A DNA stretch of 64,000 bases from Paramicrobacterium humi (GCF_900105715.1 NZ_FNRY01000001.1:1116001-1180000), one strand, 5' to 3'; positions 25,298-36,114 are shown, numbered from the stretch's first letter. Notes: generated by a model not told the origin, from the sequence alone. A program made the numbers and translations.

Positions 25298-28183
25298 ATG
25301 GCCACTTCGAGCGCCACCATGGTGGGCCGCGGCGCCGAGCTCGCTCGTCTGCATGACACCTTCGAGCGGAGCGCGGCGGGCGAGCCCCAGGCCGTGCTCG
25401 TCTCGGGCGAGGCCGGCATCGGGAAGACGCGACTGCTGAGCACGTTCGGCGAGGAGGTCTCCTCGCGGGCGAACGTGCTCGTGGGGCAGTGCATCGATCT
25501 CGGCAGCACGCCGACGCCGTACGGTCCGCTGATCCCCGTCCTGCGCGGCATCGTCGCCGGGATGGGCGCCGAGGCGGCGTTGAGCGCCGCCGGGCCCGGC
25601 CGTGATGCGCTGCTCCTGCTGCTTCCCGAACTCGGCGACGGCCCCGTCAACGCGGACGAGGTGAGCGCCGCCCGGCTGCGTGAGGTCGTCGTCGTGCTGA
25701 TCGAGGAGTACGCCGAGCGCGCGCCGCTCGTGCTCATGATCGAAGACCTGCACTGGGCGGATGCCTCGACCCTCACGATGCTCCGCTTCATGCTGCGCGC
25801 CATCACGGGGGCGCGGCTCCTGCTCGTTCTGAGCCTGCGCAATGAAGACGTGCGCCGCGGTCACCCCGTGCGAGAGTTCGTCATCGAGGGTGAGCGTGCG
25901 CGCCTGCTCGAGCGCATCGAGCTCGATCGGCTCGACCGTGACGATGTGCGCGAGCTCGTGGAACAGATCCTCACCCGGCCGGTCGACGCCGACGCGCTCG
26001 AGCGCGTCGTGGATCGGGCGGAGGGCGTCCCGTTCTACGTGGAGGAGCTCGCCTGCTGCAGCGACGGGCCCATGCCCGAGACGCTGCGCGACCTCCTGCT
26101 CGCCCGGTACGACCAGCTCGACGAGTCGGCGCAGCGCATCGTGCGGGTCATCTCGTGCGCCGAGGGCTGGCTGACCCACCCCATCCTGAGCGCCGTCGCC
26201 GGAATGGCAGATGACGAATTGGATGCCGCCATCCGCCTGGCCGTGCAGGCGAACATCATCACCCTTGGCGCCGACTCGTACCGCTTCCGCCACGCGCTCC
26301 TGCGCGAAGCGGTGTACGAGGAGCTGCTGCCGGGCGAGCGCGGCCGCCTGCACCTCGCGTTCGCCACGACGCTCGAGCAGCACCCCGAGCTCGCTCCCTC
26401 CCCTGCGGCGATCGCCCACCACTGGCACGCCGCGCACGACTCGCGCCGTGCCCTTGCGGCATCCGTCACCGCAATGGACGCCGCGAAGGACGCCTACGCG
26501 TACGCCACCGCGTCCCGGCTCGGCGAGCTGGCGATCGAGCTGTGGGACGGCGTGCCGGATGCCGAAGAGGTGACGGGGACGACGAAGGTGCGGCTGCTCG
26601 CTCGCGTGGGCTCCGCGCTGCGCAACGCCGGCGAAGGCGAGCGGGCCCTTGCCACGGTGAGCGCCGCGCTCGAGGAGGCGGAGCGCACGCCCCAGCCGGC
26701 GGCGGTTCAGGTTCGCCTGCTTCGCGACAAGGCGCAGTACCTCGCGAACCTCGGCCGGCCGGGCTCGATCGAGCTGCTCACCGACGCGCTCGCGATGTTC
26801 GCCACCGGCGCGGGTGAGGCGGGAGAGTTGGAGGACGACCGGCTGCGGGCGGAGTTGCTCAACACACTCGCCGCGCGCTACATGGTCGCCGGCCGATCGC
26901 ACGAAGCCATCGTGACTGCACGGGAGGCGTACGAGCTCGCCGAGCAGAGCGGCGACGACGCCGAGATGTCGATCGCGGCGAACCTCAGCGGCGTCTCGCG
27001 AGACGCACTGGGCGATGTGGCGGGCGCCCTGGACGACTTCGCCGTGGCCGGCAAGCACGCGGTGACGGAGAACTCGTTCCTGCGCTACAGCGTCAACTAC
27101 TCGGACCTGCTGCTGAACGAGGGCCGCTACCGCGAGGCGGTCGAGGTCGCGAGGGCCGGCTATGAGCGCGCCCGCGAGCTCGGCGTCGAGCGCTCATCGG
27201 GAACGATGCTGCTGCACAACATGGTCGATCCCCTCCTGCTGCTCGGCGACATCGACGAGGCGGAGAAGCTGATCACGCGCAGCCTCGCCATGAACACGCT
27301 GCTCGTGTTCCAGGCCTACGCGCAGAAGACGAAGATCGAGGCGCTGCTGTGGCGGGGCGAACTCGCCGAGGCCGAGAGCCGGGCCCGCGACTGGCTGCCG
27401 GCGCTTCGCGCGATCGGCGCGGTGGAGCGACAGGTCTGGTACGCGCTCGCCGACGCCGAGGCGAGTGTCGCCGTCGCCGCAGGCGACATCCCCGCCGCCT
27501 GGCGCGTCTTCGAGCGCGTGCTCGCGGATCCGGGCCCGATCATGCTCGGCTATCATCGGCGGGCCCTCCTGCTCGCGGCGACCGTCGTGTCGCGACTGCG
27601 CGTCTCCCCCGGCGACCTCGGCGCGGATGACGTCGCGGCCGCCGCGGCCGCGGTCCAGGCGTCATGGCAGGCGATGCCCGACGCCGTGCGCACGGCGGAG
27701 TGGACGAGGATCATCGACGCGGCCCTCGCGATCCCCGACGCTGCAGCCGTCGACCGGCTCGAGGCCGCCCACGACGCGGCCGCGCACGAGAGCCTCCCGG
27801 CGACGGTGCCGCCGTTCCTCTGCCTGCAGCTGGCTCGCGCCCTCGTGGATGCCGGCGACAGGGCTCGGGCGCGCGAGCTGCTGCAGAGCGCGGCGAAAGC
27901 GGCATCCGCCCTCTCGCATATCGGCCTGCAACGCGAGGTCGCCGACTACGCCTCCGCCGCGGGACTCGAGGAGAACGACGCTGCCGGACCGCTCGGTCTC
28001 ACGGCGCGCGAGCGGCAAGTGCTCGAGCTCGTCGCCGACGGGCTCAGCAACCGTCAGATCGGCGAGCGGCTGTTCATCAGCGCGAAGACCGCGAGCGTGC
28101 ATGTCTCCGCGATCCTGCGAAAGCTCGGGGTCGCCACGCGCACGGAGGCCGCCGTTGCCGCAGGCCGGAACCCGAGAACGTGA
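25298..28183 (+). CDS. LuxR-family transcriptional regulator with AAA ATPase and TPR-like regions
   Basis: This encodes 961 residues in the LAL/MalT-like layout. The N-terminal ATPase has Walker A GEAGIGKT at residues 37-44 and Walker [11 protein letters not shown] near 145. Long alpha-helical TPR-like repeats occupy the middle. A C-terminal LuxR helix-turn-helix begins [25 protein letters not shown] near residue 895. Such proteins sense a ligand through the repeats and activate transcription; ligand and targets are unknown here. ATG 25298 begins just before the conserved MVGRGAEL. Confidence 0.88.
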   Translation: MATSSATMVGRGAELARLHDTFERSAAGEPQAVLVSGEAGIGKTRLLSTFGEEVSSRANVLVGQCIDLGSTPTPYGPLIPVLRGIVAGMGAEAALSAAGPGRDALLLLLPELGDGPVNADEVSAARLREVVVVLIEEYAERAPLVLMIEDLHWADASTLTMLRFMLRAITGARLLLVLSLRNEDVRRGHPVREFVIEGERARLLERIELDRLDRDDVRELVEQILTRPVDADALERVVDRAEGVPFYVEELACCSDGPMPETLRDLLLARYDQLDESAQRIVRVISCAEGWLTHPILSAVAGMADDELDAAIRLAVQANIITLGADSYRFRHALLREAVYEELLPGERGRLHLAFATTLEQHPELAPSPAAIAHHWHAAHDSRRALAASVTAMDAAKDAYAYATASRLGELAIELWDGVPDAEEVTGTTKVRLLARVGSALRNAGEGERALATVSAALEEAERTPQPAAVQVRLLRDKAQYLANLGRPGSIELLTDALAMFATGAGEAGELEDDRLRAELLNTLAARYMVAGRSHEAIVTAREAYELAEQSGDDAEMSIAANLSGVSRDALGDVAGALDDFAVAGKHAVTENSFLRYSVNYSDLLLNEGRYREAVEVARAGYERARELGVERSSGTMLLHNMVDPLLLLGDIDEAEKLITRSLAMNTLLVFQAYAQKTKIEALLWRGELAEAESRARDWLPALRAIGAVERQVWYALADAEASVAVAAGDIPAAWRVFERVLADPGPIMLGYHRRALLLAATVVSRLRVSPGDLGADDVAAAAAAVQASWQAMPDAVRTAEWTRIIDAALAIPDAAAVDRLEAAHDAAAHESLPATVPPFLCLQLARALVDAGDRARARELLQSAAKAASALSHIGLQREVADYASAAGLEENDAAGPLGLTARERQVLELVADGLSNRQIGERLFISAKTASVHVSAILRKLGVATRTEAAVAAGRNPRT

Positions 28184-28265
28184 CGCCCAGCGCGCCGTTC
28201 ACCGGCGGTTAGACTTCGTGTGCTCTCATGGAGAGAACCGAAGAAGCCACCCGAATGGACGAATC

Positions 28266-29195
28266 GTGACATCACGAACGGCCGAATACCCTAGGCCGGA
28301 TCACTTTCTTCTGCACATCAGCGACACCCACCTGCTCGGGCGGGGACGCAAGCTCTACGACTCTGTCGACAGCGCCGATCACTTGCGAGAGCTGTTCGCC
28401 GAGCTCGAGGCCTCGGAGGGCCGGCCCGAGGCGATCGTCTTCACGGGCGACCTCGCCGACAAGGGCGAGCCGGAGGCGTACGAGCTGCTTCGCGGCATCG
28501 TCGAGCCTGCCGCCGAGCGGCTCGGCGCCCGCGTGATCTGGGCGATGGGCAACCACGACAATCGCGCTGCTCTGCGCGCCGGACTGCTTGACGAGGCGCC
28601 GAGCATGCGCCCGATCGATCGCGTCTACGACGTGAACGGCCTGCGCGTCATCACTCTCGACACGAGCGTGCCGGGGGCGCACCACGGCGAACTCACGCGC
28701 GAACAGCTCGACTGGCTCGCCGCCGAGCTGGCGACGCCTGCCCCTCACGGCACGGTTCTCGCGATGCATCACCCGCCGGTGCCGAGCGTGCTTGACCTCG
28801 CGGTGAGCGTCGAGCTGCGCGACCAGTCCGCCCTCGCCGCCGTCCTGCTCGGCAGTGACGTGCGCAGCATCATCGCCGGCCACTTGCACTACTCGTCGAC
28901 AGCGACATTCGCCGGCATCCCGGTCTCCGTCGCCTCCGCCACGTGCTACACGCAAGACCTCAACGTGCCTGTCGGCGGCACCCGAGGCCGCGACGGCGCC
29001 CGCGCGTTCAATCTCGTGCACGTGTATGAGTCGACGGTGCTGCACTCGGTGGTTCCCGTGGGAGCGTACGCGGCGCTCGACTACATTCCGGCCGACGAGA
29101 GCGCGCGTCGCCTGGCCGAGCAGGGAATCGTGATCCCCGAATCAGGCACGCTCGCTGCCCGGAAGCCGGAGCGAGAGCTCGTCGGCGCGCGCTGA
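28266..29195 (+). CDS. CpdA-like metallophosphoesterase
   Basis: This encodes 309 residues. The metal-binding signature of calcineurin-like phosphodiesterases is present: [32 protein letters not shown] and IAGHLHYS. CpdA/Icc members hydrolyse 3',5'-cAMP or other phosphodiesters; the exact substrate is unknown. GTG 28266 gives a normal N-terminus. The 3' end overlaps the convergent Stealth gene by 54 bp. Confidence 0.86.
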   Translation: MTSRTAEYPRPDHFLLHISDTHLLGRGRKLYDSVDSADHLRELFAELEASEGRPEAIVFTGDLADKGEPEAYELLRGIVEPAAERLGARVIWAMGNHDNRAALRAGLLDEAPSMRPIDRVYDVNGLRVITLDTSVPGAHHGELTREQLDWLAAELATPAPHGTVLAMHHPPVPSVLDLAVSVELRDQSALAAVLLGSDVRSIIAGHLHYSSTATFAGIPVSVASATCYTQDLNVPVGGTRGRDGARAFNLVHVYESTVLHSVVPVGAYAALDYIPADESARRLAEQGIVIPESGTLAARKPERELVGAR

Positions 29196-30938
29196 GTCAG
29201 CCGAGTCCTTTTCCCACGGCGCCGGAAACGGGAAGTAGCGTTCCAGGAACGCCGTCACGTTCTCGGTGCGCTCCTCGTCGCTGATCTCCGGCTTCGAGCC
29301 GTCATTGAGGCAGAACATGTCCTGGTCGCGCTTGCGCAGCAGGCGCTCCATCGCGGGCGCAGCCGAACGCAGCGTCGTCTCGATGTAGCGCACGCGCGCT
29401 TGCGTCTGCACGACAGCGCGTCCGGTCATGAGCGCGTAGTAGTGATAGAGCGAGTTGGTCACCGAGATGTCGGTCGCCGAACGGAATCGGGATGCCGCCG
29501 TGCGCCGGAACTCCTCAGCGAACTCCTGCTCCATCTCGTTCAGAACGCTCACGCGCAAGGGTGCGGCGCAGTGCTCGAGATGCCGGGTCGTGATCTTGCC
29601 GAAACGGCCGCGCAGGAGCTCACGATTCACGCGAGCGGCGTTCTCATATCCCGACCTCGTGGGATCGGTGTCGCCGAGCCCGATGCGCGTGCGCGCCTCG
29701 ACGAACTTGGTCACTCCGCCGGGCGAGAAGAACAGGGAGGGACTCACTTGGCGGCCGAAGAACATGTCGTCGTTGGAATACAGGAAGTGCTCGGCGAGAC
29801 CCGGAATGTGGTGCAGTTGGCTCTCGACGGCGTGCGAGTTGTACGTGGGCAGCACGCTCGGGTCCGCGAAGTGCTTCTCCGCCGGTACGATCATCACGCG
29901 CGGATGCCGCTTGAGCCAGCGCGGTGCCGGAGAATCCGTCGCGATGAAGATGCGCCGGACCCACGGCGCGAACATGTATATGCTTCGAAGCGCATACTTC
30001 AGCTCGTCGATCTGGCGGAACCGGGCCTCCGAATCGTCACCCTCGCCCACGAGCACGCCCGCCATGCGCGCGGCCCGCCGCCTGCGGTACTCGACGCTCG
30101 AGCCGTCGACCCACGAGAAGACGACGTCGATGTCGAATGTGACGTCGCTCGCGAGGTCGGCGAACATGTTCTCGAGCGTCGGCCACTCACGTCCCCAGCG
30201 GGTGATCGTCGCGATCGCCGCTTCCGACCGAGCGAGGTGGCGACGCGTGAGCGCGTTGGGGGTCGGCGCGATTATCGTCTCGTCGCCGAACGCCCACAGC
30301 TCGAGCTGCGGAGCCGACTCCGGGCCGTAGCGGAGGCGACCAATGGGCTCGAGTCGCGGGCGGTAGAGCCGGAACACCTTCGCCTTTGGCAGGGGAGACA
30401 GCCGGCCGTCGGCGAGCAGAACGGTGGGCAGATCATCGTCGACGGAGTAGTAGGGCGCGTCGGAGAGATCCCGCTTCTGCTCCTTCTTGAGGGTGAGGGC
30501 ATAGAACGGCTCGTGGGCGAACGCGGTCGAGAATGCCGCCTCGACGTCACGGCGCCGGCGCCGGTCGACCGCGATGATCGGGCGATCCGCCGAGCTGCGC
30601 GCCAGCAGGAAGTCGATTCCCGCCTGCTCGAGCGCATCGGCGACGGCGAGGAGATCCTCGACCATCGACTGGTGCGGCGTGAAGTGGCCGACGGTGAGCG
30701 CGTAGCGGCCCTCGCGATGCACGACGTCCTCGCGTTCGAACCGGCGCTCCCGAGAGGGGACGACGAGCGGTTCGTCGGTGAGCAGCCGGGCCGCACCGTG
30801 CGCGGCTGGAGCACCCTCATCGGCGACGATGGCGGGCAGACCGGAGGCGAGGGGAGCCTCGACGCGGAACGAGCGTCCGGCGGCATCCGAGAGCGTCGAT
30901 TCCTGACGCTGGGCGTCCACGGCGTCATCCTCGCTCAT
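29142..30938 (-). CDS. Stealth-family sugar-phosphate transferase
   Basis: This encodes about 598 residues. All four Stealth conserved regions are visible: [33 protein letters not shown] with [29 protein letters not shown], and MFCLNDG. Stealth proteins are hexose/GlcNAc-1-phosphate transferases that build phosphodiester-linked cell-surface polysaccharides. ATG 30938 is preceded by a G-rich site; an in-frame codon at 30977 would add 13 residues. No other capsule gene is adjacent. Confidence 0.85.
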   Translation of the reverse strand: MSEDDAVDAQRQESTLSDAAGRSFRVEAPLASGLPAIVADEGAPAAHGAARLLTDEPLVVPSRERRFEREDVVHREGRYALTVGHFTPHQSMVEDLLAVADALEQAGIDFLLARSSADRPIIAVDRRRRRDVEAAFSTAFAHEPFYALTLKKEQKRDLSDAPYYSVDDDLPTVLLADGRLSPLPKAKVFRLYRPRLEPIGRLRYGPESAPQLELWAFGDETIIAPTPNALTRRHLARSEAAIATITRWGREWPTLENMFADLASDVTFDIDVVFSWVDGSSVEYRRRRAARMAGVLVGEGDDSEARFRQIDELKYALRSIYMFAPWVRRIFIATDSPAPRWLKRHPRVMIVPAEKHFADPSVLPTYNSHAVESQLHHIPGLAEHFLYSNDDMFFGRQVSPSLFFSPGGVTKFVEARTRIGLGDTDPTRSGYENAARVNRELLRGRFGKITTRHLEHCAAPLRVSVLNEMEQEFAEEFRRTAASRFRSATDISVTNSLYHYYALMTGRAVVQTQARVRYIETTLRSAAPAMERLLRKRDQDMFCLNDGSKPEISDEERTENVTAFLERYFPFPAPWEKDSADSARADELSLRLPGSERA

Positions 30939-31017
30939 GCCTGCCCCCGTTCCTCGAATCCGGCGCGAAGGCTGCACCCGCGCGCTTCACCAGTGTAAGA
31001 GGCGCGCCGTTCATCGC

Positions 31018-32598
31018 TCACGCGGGAAGAGCGAGAACCTGGCCATCGCCGGCGAGCTGCTCGCGCAGCCTGCCGACGTCGACTCCCTGCACTATCGTGT
31101 CGGTCGCGCAGCAGAGCGCGGCGGCTACGCCAGCCGCGTGTCCGAGCATCTGGTACTGCACTTCCATGCGGACCGACGAGAACGCGACGTGCGACGCGGA
31201 GACGCACACGGGAACGATCAGGTTTGTGCAGTGCTCCTCGCGGGGGATGAGACAGCGATAGGGGATCTCGTACGGCTGCACGGGAACCGAGAGGTAGCCT
31301 TCGGTCACCACCATTCCCCGGGGTCGAGGATGCTCGTACACCCAGGTCCAGGCGCGCTGAACTTCGCGGATGTCGATGTGGTACGAGCCCATCGCCACGG
31401 TGTCCGGGTGTCGCGTGGAGTGAAGGAGGTCATGCTCCGTCAGCACGCGTGAGCCGATCATTCGCCGCGCCTCGCGCACGTAGAGCTGGTGCGGAAGGTG
31501 AACGCTGTCGGCGAACTCGTCCCGCGGCAGCCCCCAGCGGCTCATCTCGGTGCGCACCGCTGACGGCACGGACGGATCGGTGCTGAGGAACCAGAGGAAC
31601 CCGGCCGCGTGCGACAAGTGATGTTCCCGAATGCGCTCTCGCTCCTGCGCCGAGGCGAGCGGGTACCGCCAGGCCGAGCCGTCGAGCACGCTCAGCGAGA
31701 ACGGGCCGAGAGAATTGCCGTCGCACTTCTCCCCCGGCAGGTTCTGGGCCAGCCCGATCAGCTCGCCCGCGGCGACATCGACGCCCCTCGACGCCCAGTG
31801 CGCGAACAGACGCCGGCCAAGCTCCCAGTACTCCTCGGAGTACCCGGGCGGCCGCTCGAACGGAATGCGATCCGCCGCGCGGGTGAGGCAGACCCGATAG
31901 CCGTAGGACATGACGCCGCCATCGCCTTCGCCGACGCGGGCGAGCGGCTCCGGTTTGATCTGCGGAAGCAGGGAGCCGACAGTCAGGCCGGAGGGGTCGT
32001 CGGCGAACGGGGAGATCCACGGCGGCATCGTGTGCCGACCGGGCAGGAGCTCGCGGCGCCCGGCGAAGGTCTCGCCGTAGAGAGCGCGGTCTTCGCGGCC
32101 AACCGCCGACGGGACTCCGGCGGCCGCGAGAAGGTCGCCCTCATAGCTCGCGTCGATGCAGACGTTGGCGCGCAGCCGCAGCCCCGACGAGAACTCCACC
32201 TCCTCGATGCGCCCGGCGGATACGAGCGCCGCAGTGAGGCGCTCGCCGAACACGACCTCGACGTGCGCCTCGAGCAGCCAGCGCTCGAATATTGCCTCGG
32301 CGACATGTGGTTCCGGTCCCGCATAGCGACCGGCCGCGACCCCGTAGTGTTCCGCGACATCGTGGCGAAACCGCGCGGCAGCGCCGCCGAGCACGCGCGC
32401 ATCGCCGATGTCCGTGTAACCGAGGCCGCCGCTCGTCATCCCGCCGAGATGCCGGCCGGGTTCGACGAGAACCGTGCGGGCGCCGCGCTGGGCCGCGGCC
32501 ACCGCCGCGCAGACTCCAGCCGAGGTTGCGCCATAGACCACGACGTCGACCTCTGTCGCCGACGACAGTTCGTGCGTGCGCGAATCATCAGTCGGCAT
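31018..32598 (-). CDS. FAD-dependent oxidoreductase (PF12831 type)
   Basis: This encodes 526 residues. The N-terminal FAD/NAD-binding motif VVYGATSAGVCAAVAAAQRGARTVLVEP and LGGMTSGGLGYTD are characteristic of the FAD_oxidored family that occurs in carbohydrate loci; the reaction is unknown. There is no signal peptide. GAGGAGA precedes ATG 32598. A LacI-type operator lies 48 bp upstream, and it is divergent from a Gfo/Idh gene that has its own operator, so both are probably under the nearby LacI repressor. Confidence 0.82.
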   Translation of the reverse strand: MPTDDSRTHELSSATEVDVVVYGATSAGVCAAVAAAQRGARTVLVEPGRHLGGMTSGGLGYTDIGDARVLGGAAARFRHDVAEHYGVAAGRYAGPEPHVAEAIFERWLLEAHVEVVFGERLTAALVSAGRIEEVEFSSGLRLRANVCIDASYEGDLLAAAGVPSAVGREDRALYGETFAGRRELLPGRHTMPPWISPFADDPSGLTVGSLLPQIKPEPLARVGEGDGGVMSYGYRVCLTRAADRIPFERPPGYSEEYWELGRRLFAHWASRGVDVAAGELIGLAQNLPGEKCDGNSLGPFSLSVLDGSAWRYPLASAQERERIREHHLSHAAGFLWFLSTDPSVPSAVRTEMSRWGLPRDEFADSVHLPHQLYVREARRMIGSRVLTEHDLLHSTRHPDTVAMGSYHIDIREVQRAWTWVYEHPRPRGMVVTEGYLSVPVQPYEIPYRCLIPREEHCTNLIVPVCVSASHVAFSSVRMEVQYQMLGHAAGVAAALCCATDTIVQGVDVGRLREQLAGDGQVLALPA

Positions 32599-32645
32599 CC
32601 GGTCTCCTCACTGATGGCGGACTCCCCTGGCAGTATGCCCTCTTC

Positions 32646-32659
32646 TGGGAACGATGCCA
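32646..32659. promoter_or_regulatory. LacI-type operator upstream of the FAD oxidoreductase
   Basis: TGGGAACGATGCCA is a CG-centred imperfect palindrome of the form TGGNANCGNTNCCA, sharing its pattern with sites at 36115, 41179 and 54471. It is placed in the divergent promoter region. Confidence 0.75.
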
Positions 32660-32766
32660 GAGAATCGCCCTCCACAGGGCGACTTCGGCTGAAAATTTCC
32701 CGAGACACCCCCGAAGGAGTAGTGGCGCTGCTTGAGAAGCAGAAGATATGGTCATCGTCAAGTACC

Positions 32767-32780
32767 TGACATCGATACCA
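32767..32780. promoter_or_regulatory. LacI-type operator upstream of the first Gfo/Idh gene
   Basis: TGACATCGATACCA (reverse TGGTATCGATGTCA) is a variant of the same CG-centred operator, ending 17 bp before ATG 32798. Confidence 0.65.
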
Positions 32781-32797
32781 CAAAGGTGTATTGACCT

Positions 32798-33796
32798 ATG
32801 ACCCGAACGCTCTCCGTCGCGGTTCTCGGCTTCTGGCACGTCCACGCCGCCGACTATGCGAAAGCGGTTCGCGAGCACCCCGACACCAGCCTCGCCGCCG
32901 TGTGGGATCCGGACGCGGAACGCGGCAGGCACGCCGCGGCAGACCTCGGCGTGCCCTTCGTCGCCGACCTTGACGAGCTCCTCGCCCGCGGGGACATCGA
33001 CGCCGTCACCGTGACGACTGCGACGAACGAGCACCACGACGTCATGATGAAAGCCGCTTCGCACGGCAAGCACATCTTCACCGAGAAGCTGCTCGCGCCG
33101 AGCGTCGACGAGTGCGAGGAGATCCTCGCCTGCGCCCGCCGGAACGGTGCCGTTCTCGTGGTCTCGCTCCCCCGCCTCACGGAGTCCACGACGATCACGG
33201 CGCGCCGCCTCATCGCCGACGGCGCGCTCGGTGATCTCACCTACGGGCGCGTCCGAATGGCGCACGACGGCTGGATCCACGACTGGCTGCCCGAGCGGTT
33301 CGCCGATCGAACCGCGGCGATCGGCGGGGCGCTCTCCGACCTCGGCTGCCACCCCGCGTACCTCACACAGCTCTTCTTCGGCGCCAGACCGGATGCCGTG
33401 ACCGCACAGTACTCGTCGGTCACCGGCCGGGAGGTCGAAGACAACGCCGTCGCGACGTCCCGCTACGGGAACGGTGCACTCGCGGTGTTCGAAGCGAGCT
33501 TCGTCACGACCCCCGGAGCCTTCGCACTCGAACTTCGCGGAACCGAAGGCGCCCTGCTGTACGGCTTCGGCGACGAGCGCATGCGCGTGAAGAGCAGCCG
33601 GCTCGACCCGGACGCCTGGCAGGAGGTGACGCTCGATCCCGCCGCGGCCTCGCCGTTCGAACAGTGGCTCGAGCACATCGCCGCCGGGACGACGCCCACG
33701 GAGAACCAGCGTGCGGCCGTCGAGCTCACCCGCCTGATCGTCGCAGCGAACGAGGCTGCCGCAACGGGGACGACCGTGTCCCTCCCACCCGAATAA
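32798..33796 (+). CDS. Gfo/Idh/MocA-family oxidoreductase 1
   Basis: This encodes 332 residues. The NAD(P)-binding Rossmann fold is at the N-terminus (SVAVLGFWHVHAADYAKAV), with HIFTEKLLAPS replacing the more common EKP motif, followed by the C-terminal substrate domain. Family members oxidise or reduce sugars and sugar derivatives; the substrate is unknown. An operator ends 17 bp before the start. It is followed after 45 bp by a second Gfo/Idh gene, so the two probably form one transcript. Confidence 0.85.
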   Translation: MTRTLSVAVLGFWHVHAADYAKAVREHPDTSLAAVWDPDAERGRHAAADLGVPFVADLDELLARGDIDAVTVTTATNEHHDVMMKAASHGKHIFTEKLLAPSVDECEEILACARRNGAVLVVSLPRLTESTTITARRLIADGALGDLTYGRVRMAHDGWIHDWLPERFADRTAAIGGALSDLGCHPAYLTQLFFGARPDAVTAQYSSVTGREVEDNAVATSRYGNGALAVFEASFVTTPGAFALELRGTEGALLYGFGDERMRVKSSRLDPDAWQEVTLDPAAASPFEQWLEHIAAGTTPTENQRAAVELTRLIVAANEAAATGTTVSLPPE

Positions 33797-33841
33797 CCCG
33801 AACAATCCGAAACACAGCAACCCCCCAAGGAGCTGAGCACC

Positions 33842-35425
33842 ATGTCCCCCAATCCCCTCCGAATCGGACTCATCGGCGCCGGCGGCATCGCCGGAGCCCA
33901 CGTGGCCGGCTACAAGCGAAACCCCGACACCGTCGTCTTCGCCGCCGTCGCGGACCCCGTGACGGCGAACGCCGAGGCGCGCGCCGCCGGCACGGGCGCG
34001 ATCGTCTACGCCGACTACAACCAGATGATCGCCGAAGCCGACATCGACGCCGTCGACATCTGCCTCCCCCACCACTTGCACAAGGACGCCATCGTGGCCG
34101 CCGCCCGGGCGGGCAAGCACGTGCTGTGCGAGAAGCCGCTGTGCCTCAACGCCGACGAGGCGGTCGAGGTCTCCGCCGCCGTCGCGGCATCCGGCGTCAC
34201 CGTCATGTGCGCCCACAACCAGCTGTTCCTGCCGGCTGTCGCCGAGGCCAAGCGCCTGCTCGAGGCCGGCCTGCTCGGACAGGTCTACGAAGTGCGCACG
34301 ACCGACAGCTTCTTCAACGACTTCACGCCCGAGAGCATGGGCTGGCGCGCCGACGCTCGCACGAGCGGCGGCGGTGAGCTCATCGACACGGGCTACCACC
34401 CGGCCTACCTGCTCCTCCACCTCGCGGGCGGCGTGCCGACAGAGGCGGTCGCGATGCTGAGTCGCCACCGACTCGCCTTCATGGAGGGCGAGGACTCCGC
34501 CAACGTGCTCGTGCGCTTCGACAACGGCGTGGTGGGCACGATCGTCACGAGCTGGGCGTACGAGCCCGCCGCGAACACCGAGCGCTTCTCGGTCGTCGGC
34601 GAGCTCGGTTCGATGCACAGCGACGGTCGAAGCCTCAGCTACCGGTTGAGGGGGGCGGATGCCGTGACCGTCGAGTTCGACGAGGTCCACGAGTTCGCCG
34701 CCGAGGTGGAGCACTTCGCCGACAGCATCCGGAACGGCACCCGGCCGATCCACACCCACAAGGAGGGGATCGAGGTGCTCGGCATGATCCTCGCCGCCTA
34801 CGAGTCGGCACGCACGGGAGCGTTCGTGCCGGTCATCCGGGCCGAGGACACGCCGCTTCCCGAGGAGGCTCCGGGGAGCAGGTGCTCGCCGACGTGTCGT
34901 AGCGGCTACGCGCGCGGCCCAGCGGTCGAGCCGCGCGGCCCAGCGGTCGAGCCGCGCGGCAGAAGCTGCGCGTCGAGCACGATCGTCGAGGGCTCGGCCT
35001 CGGGGTTCTCGATGCGCTCGAGCAGGCGGTCCATCGCGGTCTCGCCGAGCGCGAAGGCGTCTTGGGCGACTGTCGTGACGCCGGGGCTCACCATCGTCAT
35101 CCAGCGAGCGTCGTCGAACGAGACGATGCTGATATCGCTCGGGATGCGCATGCCGAGGTCCCCCGCGGCGCGCCAGGCGCCCTCCGCGAGCAGGTTGTTC
35201 GCCGCGAACAGCGCCGTGGGCGGGTCGCGTCGCGCCAAGGCGTTCACGGCGGCCTGCCGCGCGGCGTCGACGCTCCAGCCCGCCGAGACGACGAGTGAGG
35301 GATCGACGTCGATGCCGGCATCCTCGAGCGACCGCTGGTATCCCGCGAACCGCTCGCTGCCCGTCGTCCAGCCGGTCTCGTCGATGAGCAGCGCGATGCG
35401 GCGGTGGCCGAGACCCACGAGATAG
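33842..35425 (+). CDS. Gfo/Idh/MocA-family oxidoreductase 2, 3' end frameshifted
   Basis: The first ~340 residues are a normal Gfo/Idh/MocA protein: Rossmann motif IGLIGAGGIAGAHVAGY, HVLCEKPLCLNADEA with the EKP motif, and GGGELIDTGYHPAYLLL. The frame then stays open to 35425, running antisense through 520 bp of lacI with no family resemblance. In another frame the DNA around 34867-34902 reads GSGEQVLADVS and stops at TAG 34900-34902, four bases before the convergent lacI stop. A one-base deletion near 34862-34870 therefore probably removed the native stop. The extended frame is what the sequence allows; the native end is about 34902. Confidence 0.75.
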   Translation: MSPNPLRIGLIGAGGIAGAHVAGYKRNPDTVVFAAVADPVTANAEARAAGTGAIVYADYNQMIAEADIDAVDICLPHHLHKDAIVAAARAGKHVLCEKPLCLNADEAVEVSAAVAASGVTVMCAHNQLFLPAVAEAKRLLEAGLLGQVYEVRTTDSFFNDFTPESMGWRADARTSGGGELIDTGYHPAYLLLHLAGGVPTEAVAMLSRHRLAFMEGEDSANVLVRFDNGVVGTIVTSWAYEPAANTERFSVVGELGSMHSDGRSLSYRLRGADAVTVEFDEVHEFAAEVEHFADSIRNGTRPIHTHKEGIEVLGMILAAYESARTGAFVPVIRAEDTPLPEEAPGSRCSPTCRSGYARGPAVEPRGPAVEPRGRSCASSTIVEGSASGFSMRSSRRSIAVSPSAKASWATVVTPGLTIVIQRASSNETMLISLGMRMPRSPAARQAPSASRLFAANSAVGGSRRAKAFTAACRAASTLQPAETTSEGSTSMPASSSDRWYPANRSLPVVQPVSSMSSAMRRWPRPTR

Positions 35426-35961
35426 TCGGTGACGCGGCGCGACACGTTGGCGTTGTCGATGACGACGCCGTCGCACTCGTGAGGCGCGAACTGACGGTCC
35501 ACTTCGACGACGGGCGTGTCTTGCTTGAGGAGGAACTCGGACACTTCGGCGGACAGGGGCGTCACGATGACGCCGGCCGTGCGCGTCGCCACGAACGCGC
35601 GCGCGGCGCTGAGCTCCTCGTCGAGCAGCCCTTCGTCGTCGACGAGAAGCATCGTGTAACCGCGGCTGCGGGCACGGCTCGAGACTCCCGCGGCGAGGTC
35701 CGCGTAGAACGTATTGCGCAGATCGGAGACGATGACGCCGATCGAGCGGTTCTCCTGCTTGCGGAGACTGCGGGCCATGGCGTGCGGCACGTAGCCGAGT
35801 TCCTCAGCGGCGGCGAGCACCCGCTGCCGGGCCGCCGCGGCGACGTAGCCCTCACCGCTCAGCGCGCGGGAGGTTGTCGACTGGGAGACGCCGGCGAGTC
35901 GAGCGACGTCCTTGAGGGTCGCACGTCGCTGCCCCGTGGAACGGGGTGTGCTTTCGCTCAT
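34906..35961 (-). CDS. LacI-family transcriptional regulator of the glycan locus
   Basis: This encodes 351 residues. An N-terminal helix-turn-helix TLKDVARLAGVSQSTTSRALSG is followed by the hinge region and a periplasmic-binding-like effector domain. The C-terminus carries a tandem 7-residue duplication, GSTAGPR twice, encoded by a 21-bp direct repeat at about 34912-34953. Adjacent CG-centred operators suggest it represses the sugar ABC operon, both Gfo/Idh genes, the FAD oxidoreductase, the first GH38 gene and the ROK operon. The effector is probably a sugar. It converges on the Gfo/Idh gene. Confidence 0.88.
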   Translation of the reverse strand: MSESTPRSTGQRRATLKDVARLAGVSQSTTSRALSGEGYVAAAARQRVLAAAEELGYVPHAMARSLRKQENRSIGVIVSDLRNTFYADLAAGVSSRARSRGYTMLLVDDEGLLDEELSAARAFVATRTAGVIVTPLSAEVSEFLLKQDTPVVEVDRQFAPHECDGVVIDNANVSRRVTDYLVGLGHRRIALLIDETGWTTGSERFAGYQRSLEDAGIDVDPSLVVSAGWSVDAARQAAVNALARRDPPTALFAANNLLAEGAWRAAGDLGMRIPSDISIVSFDDARWMTMVSPGVTTVAQDAFALGETAMDRLLERIENPEAEPSTIVLDAQLLPRGSTAGPRGSTAGPRA

Positions 35962-36114
35962 CGGACTCCTTCACGCACGATCGGTGAAGCGGGAACGTAC
36001 CCACCTCGACTTCCACAGACTAGCGGAGGAGCGCGGCAGGCATCGTACCAGTGCACCAGGCTGTCACGTAGACGCTTGCGGTAGCCTTCTCCAGCCCCTA
36101 TAGTCCCAGTTATG

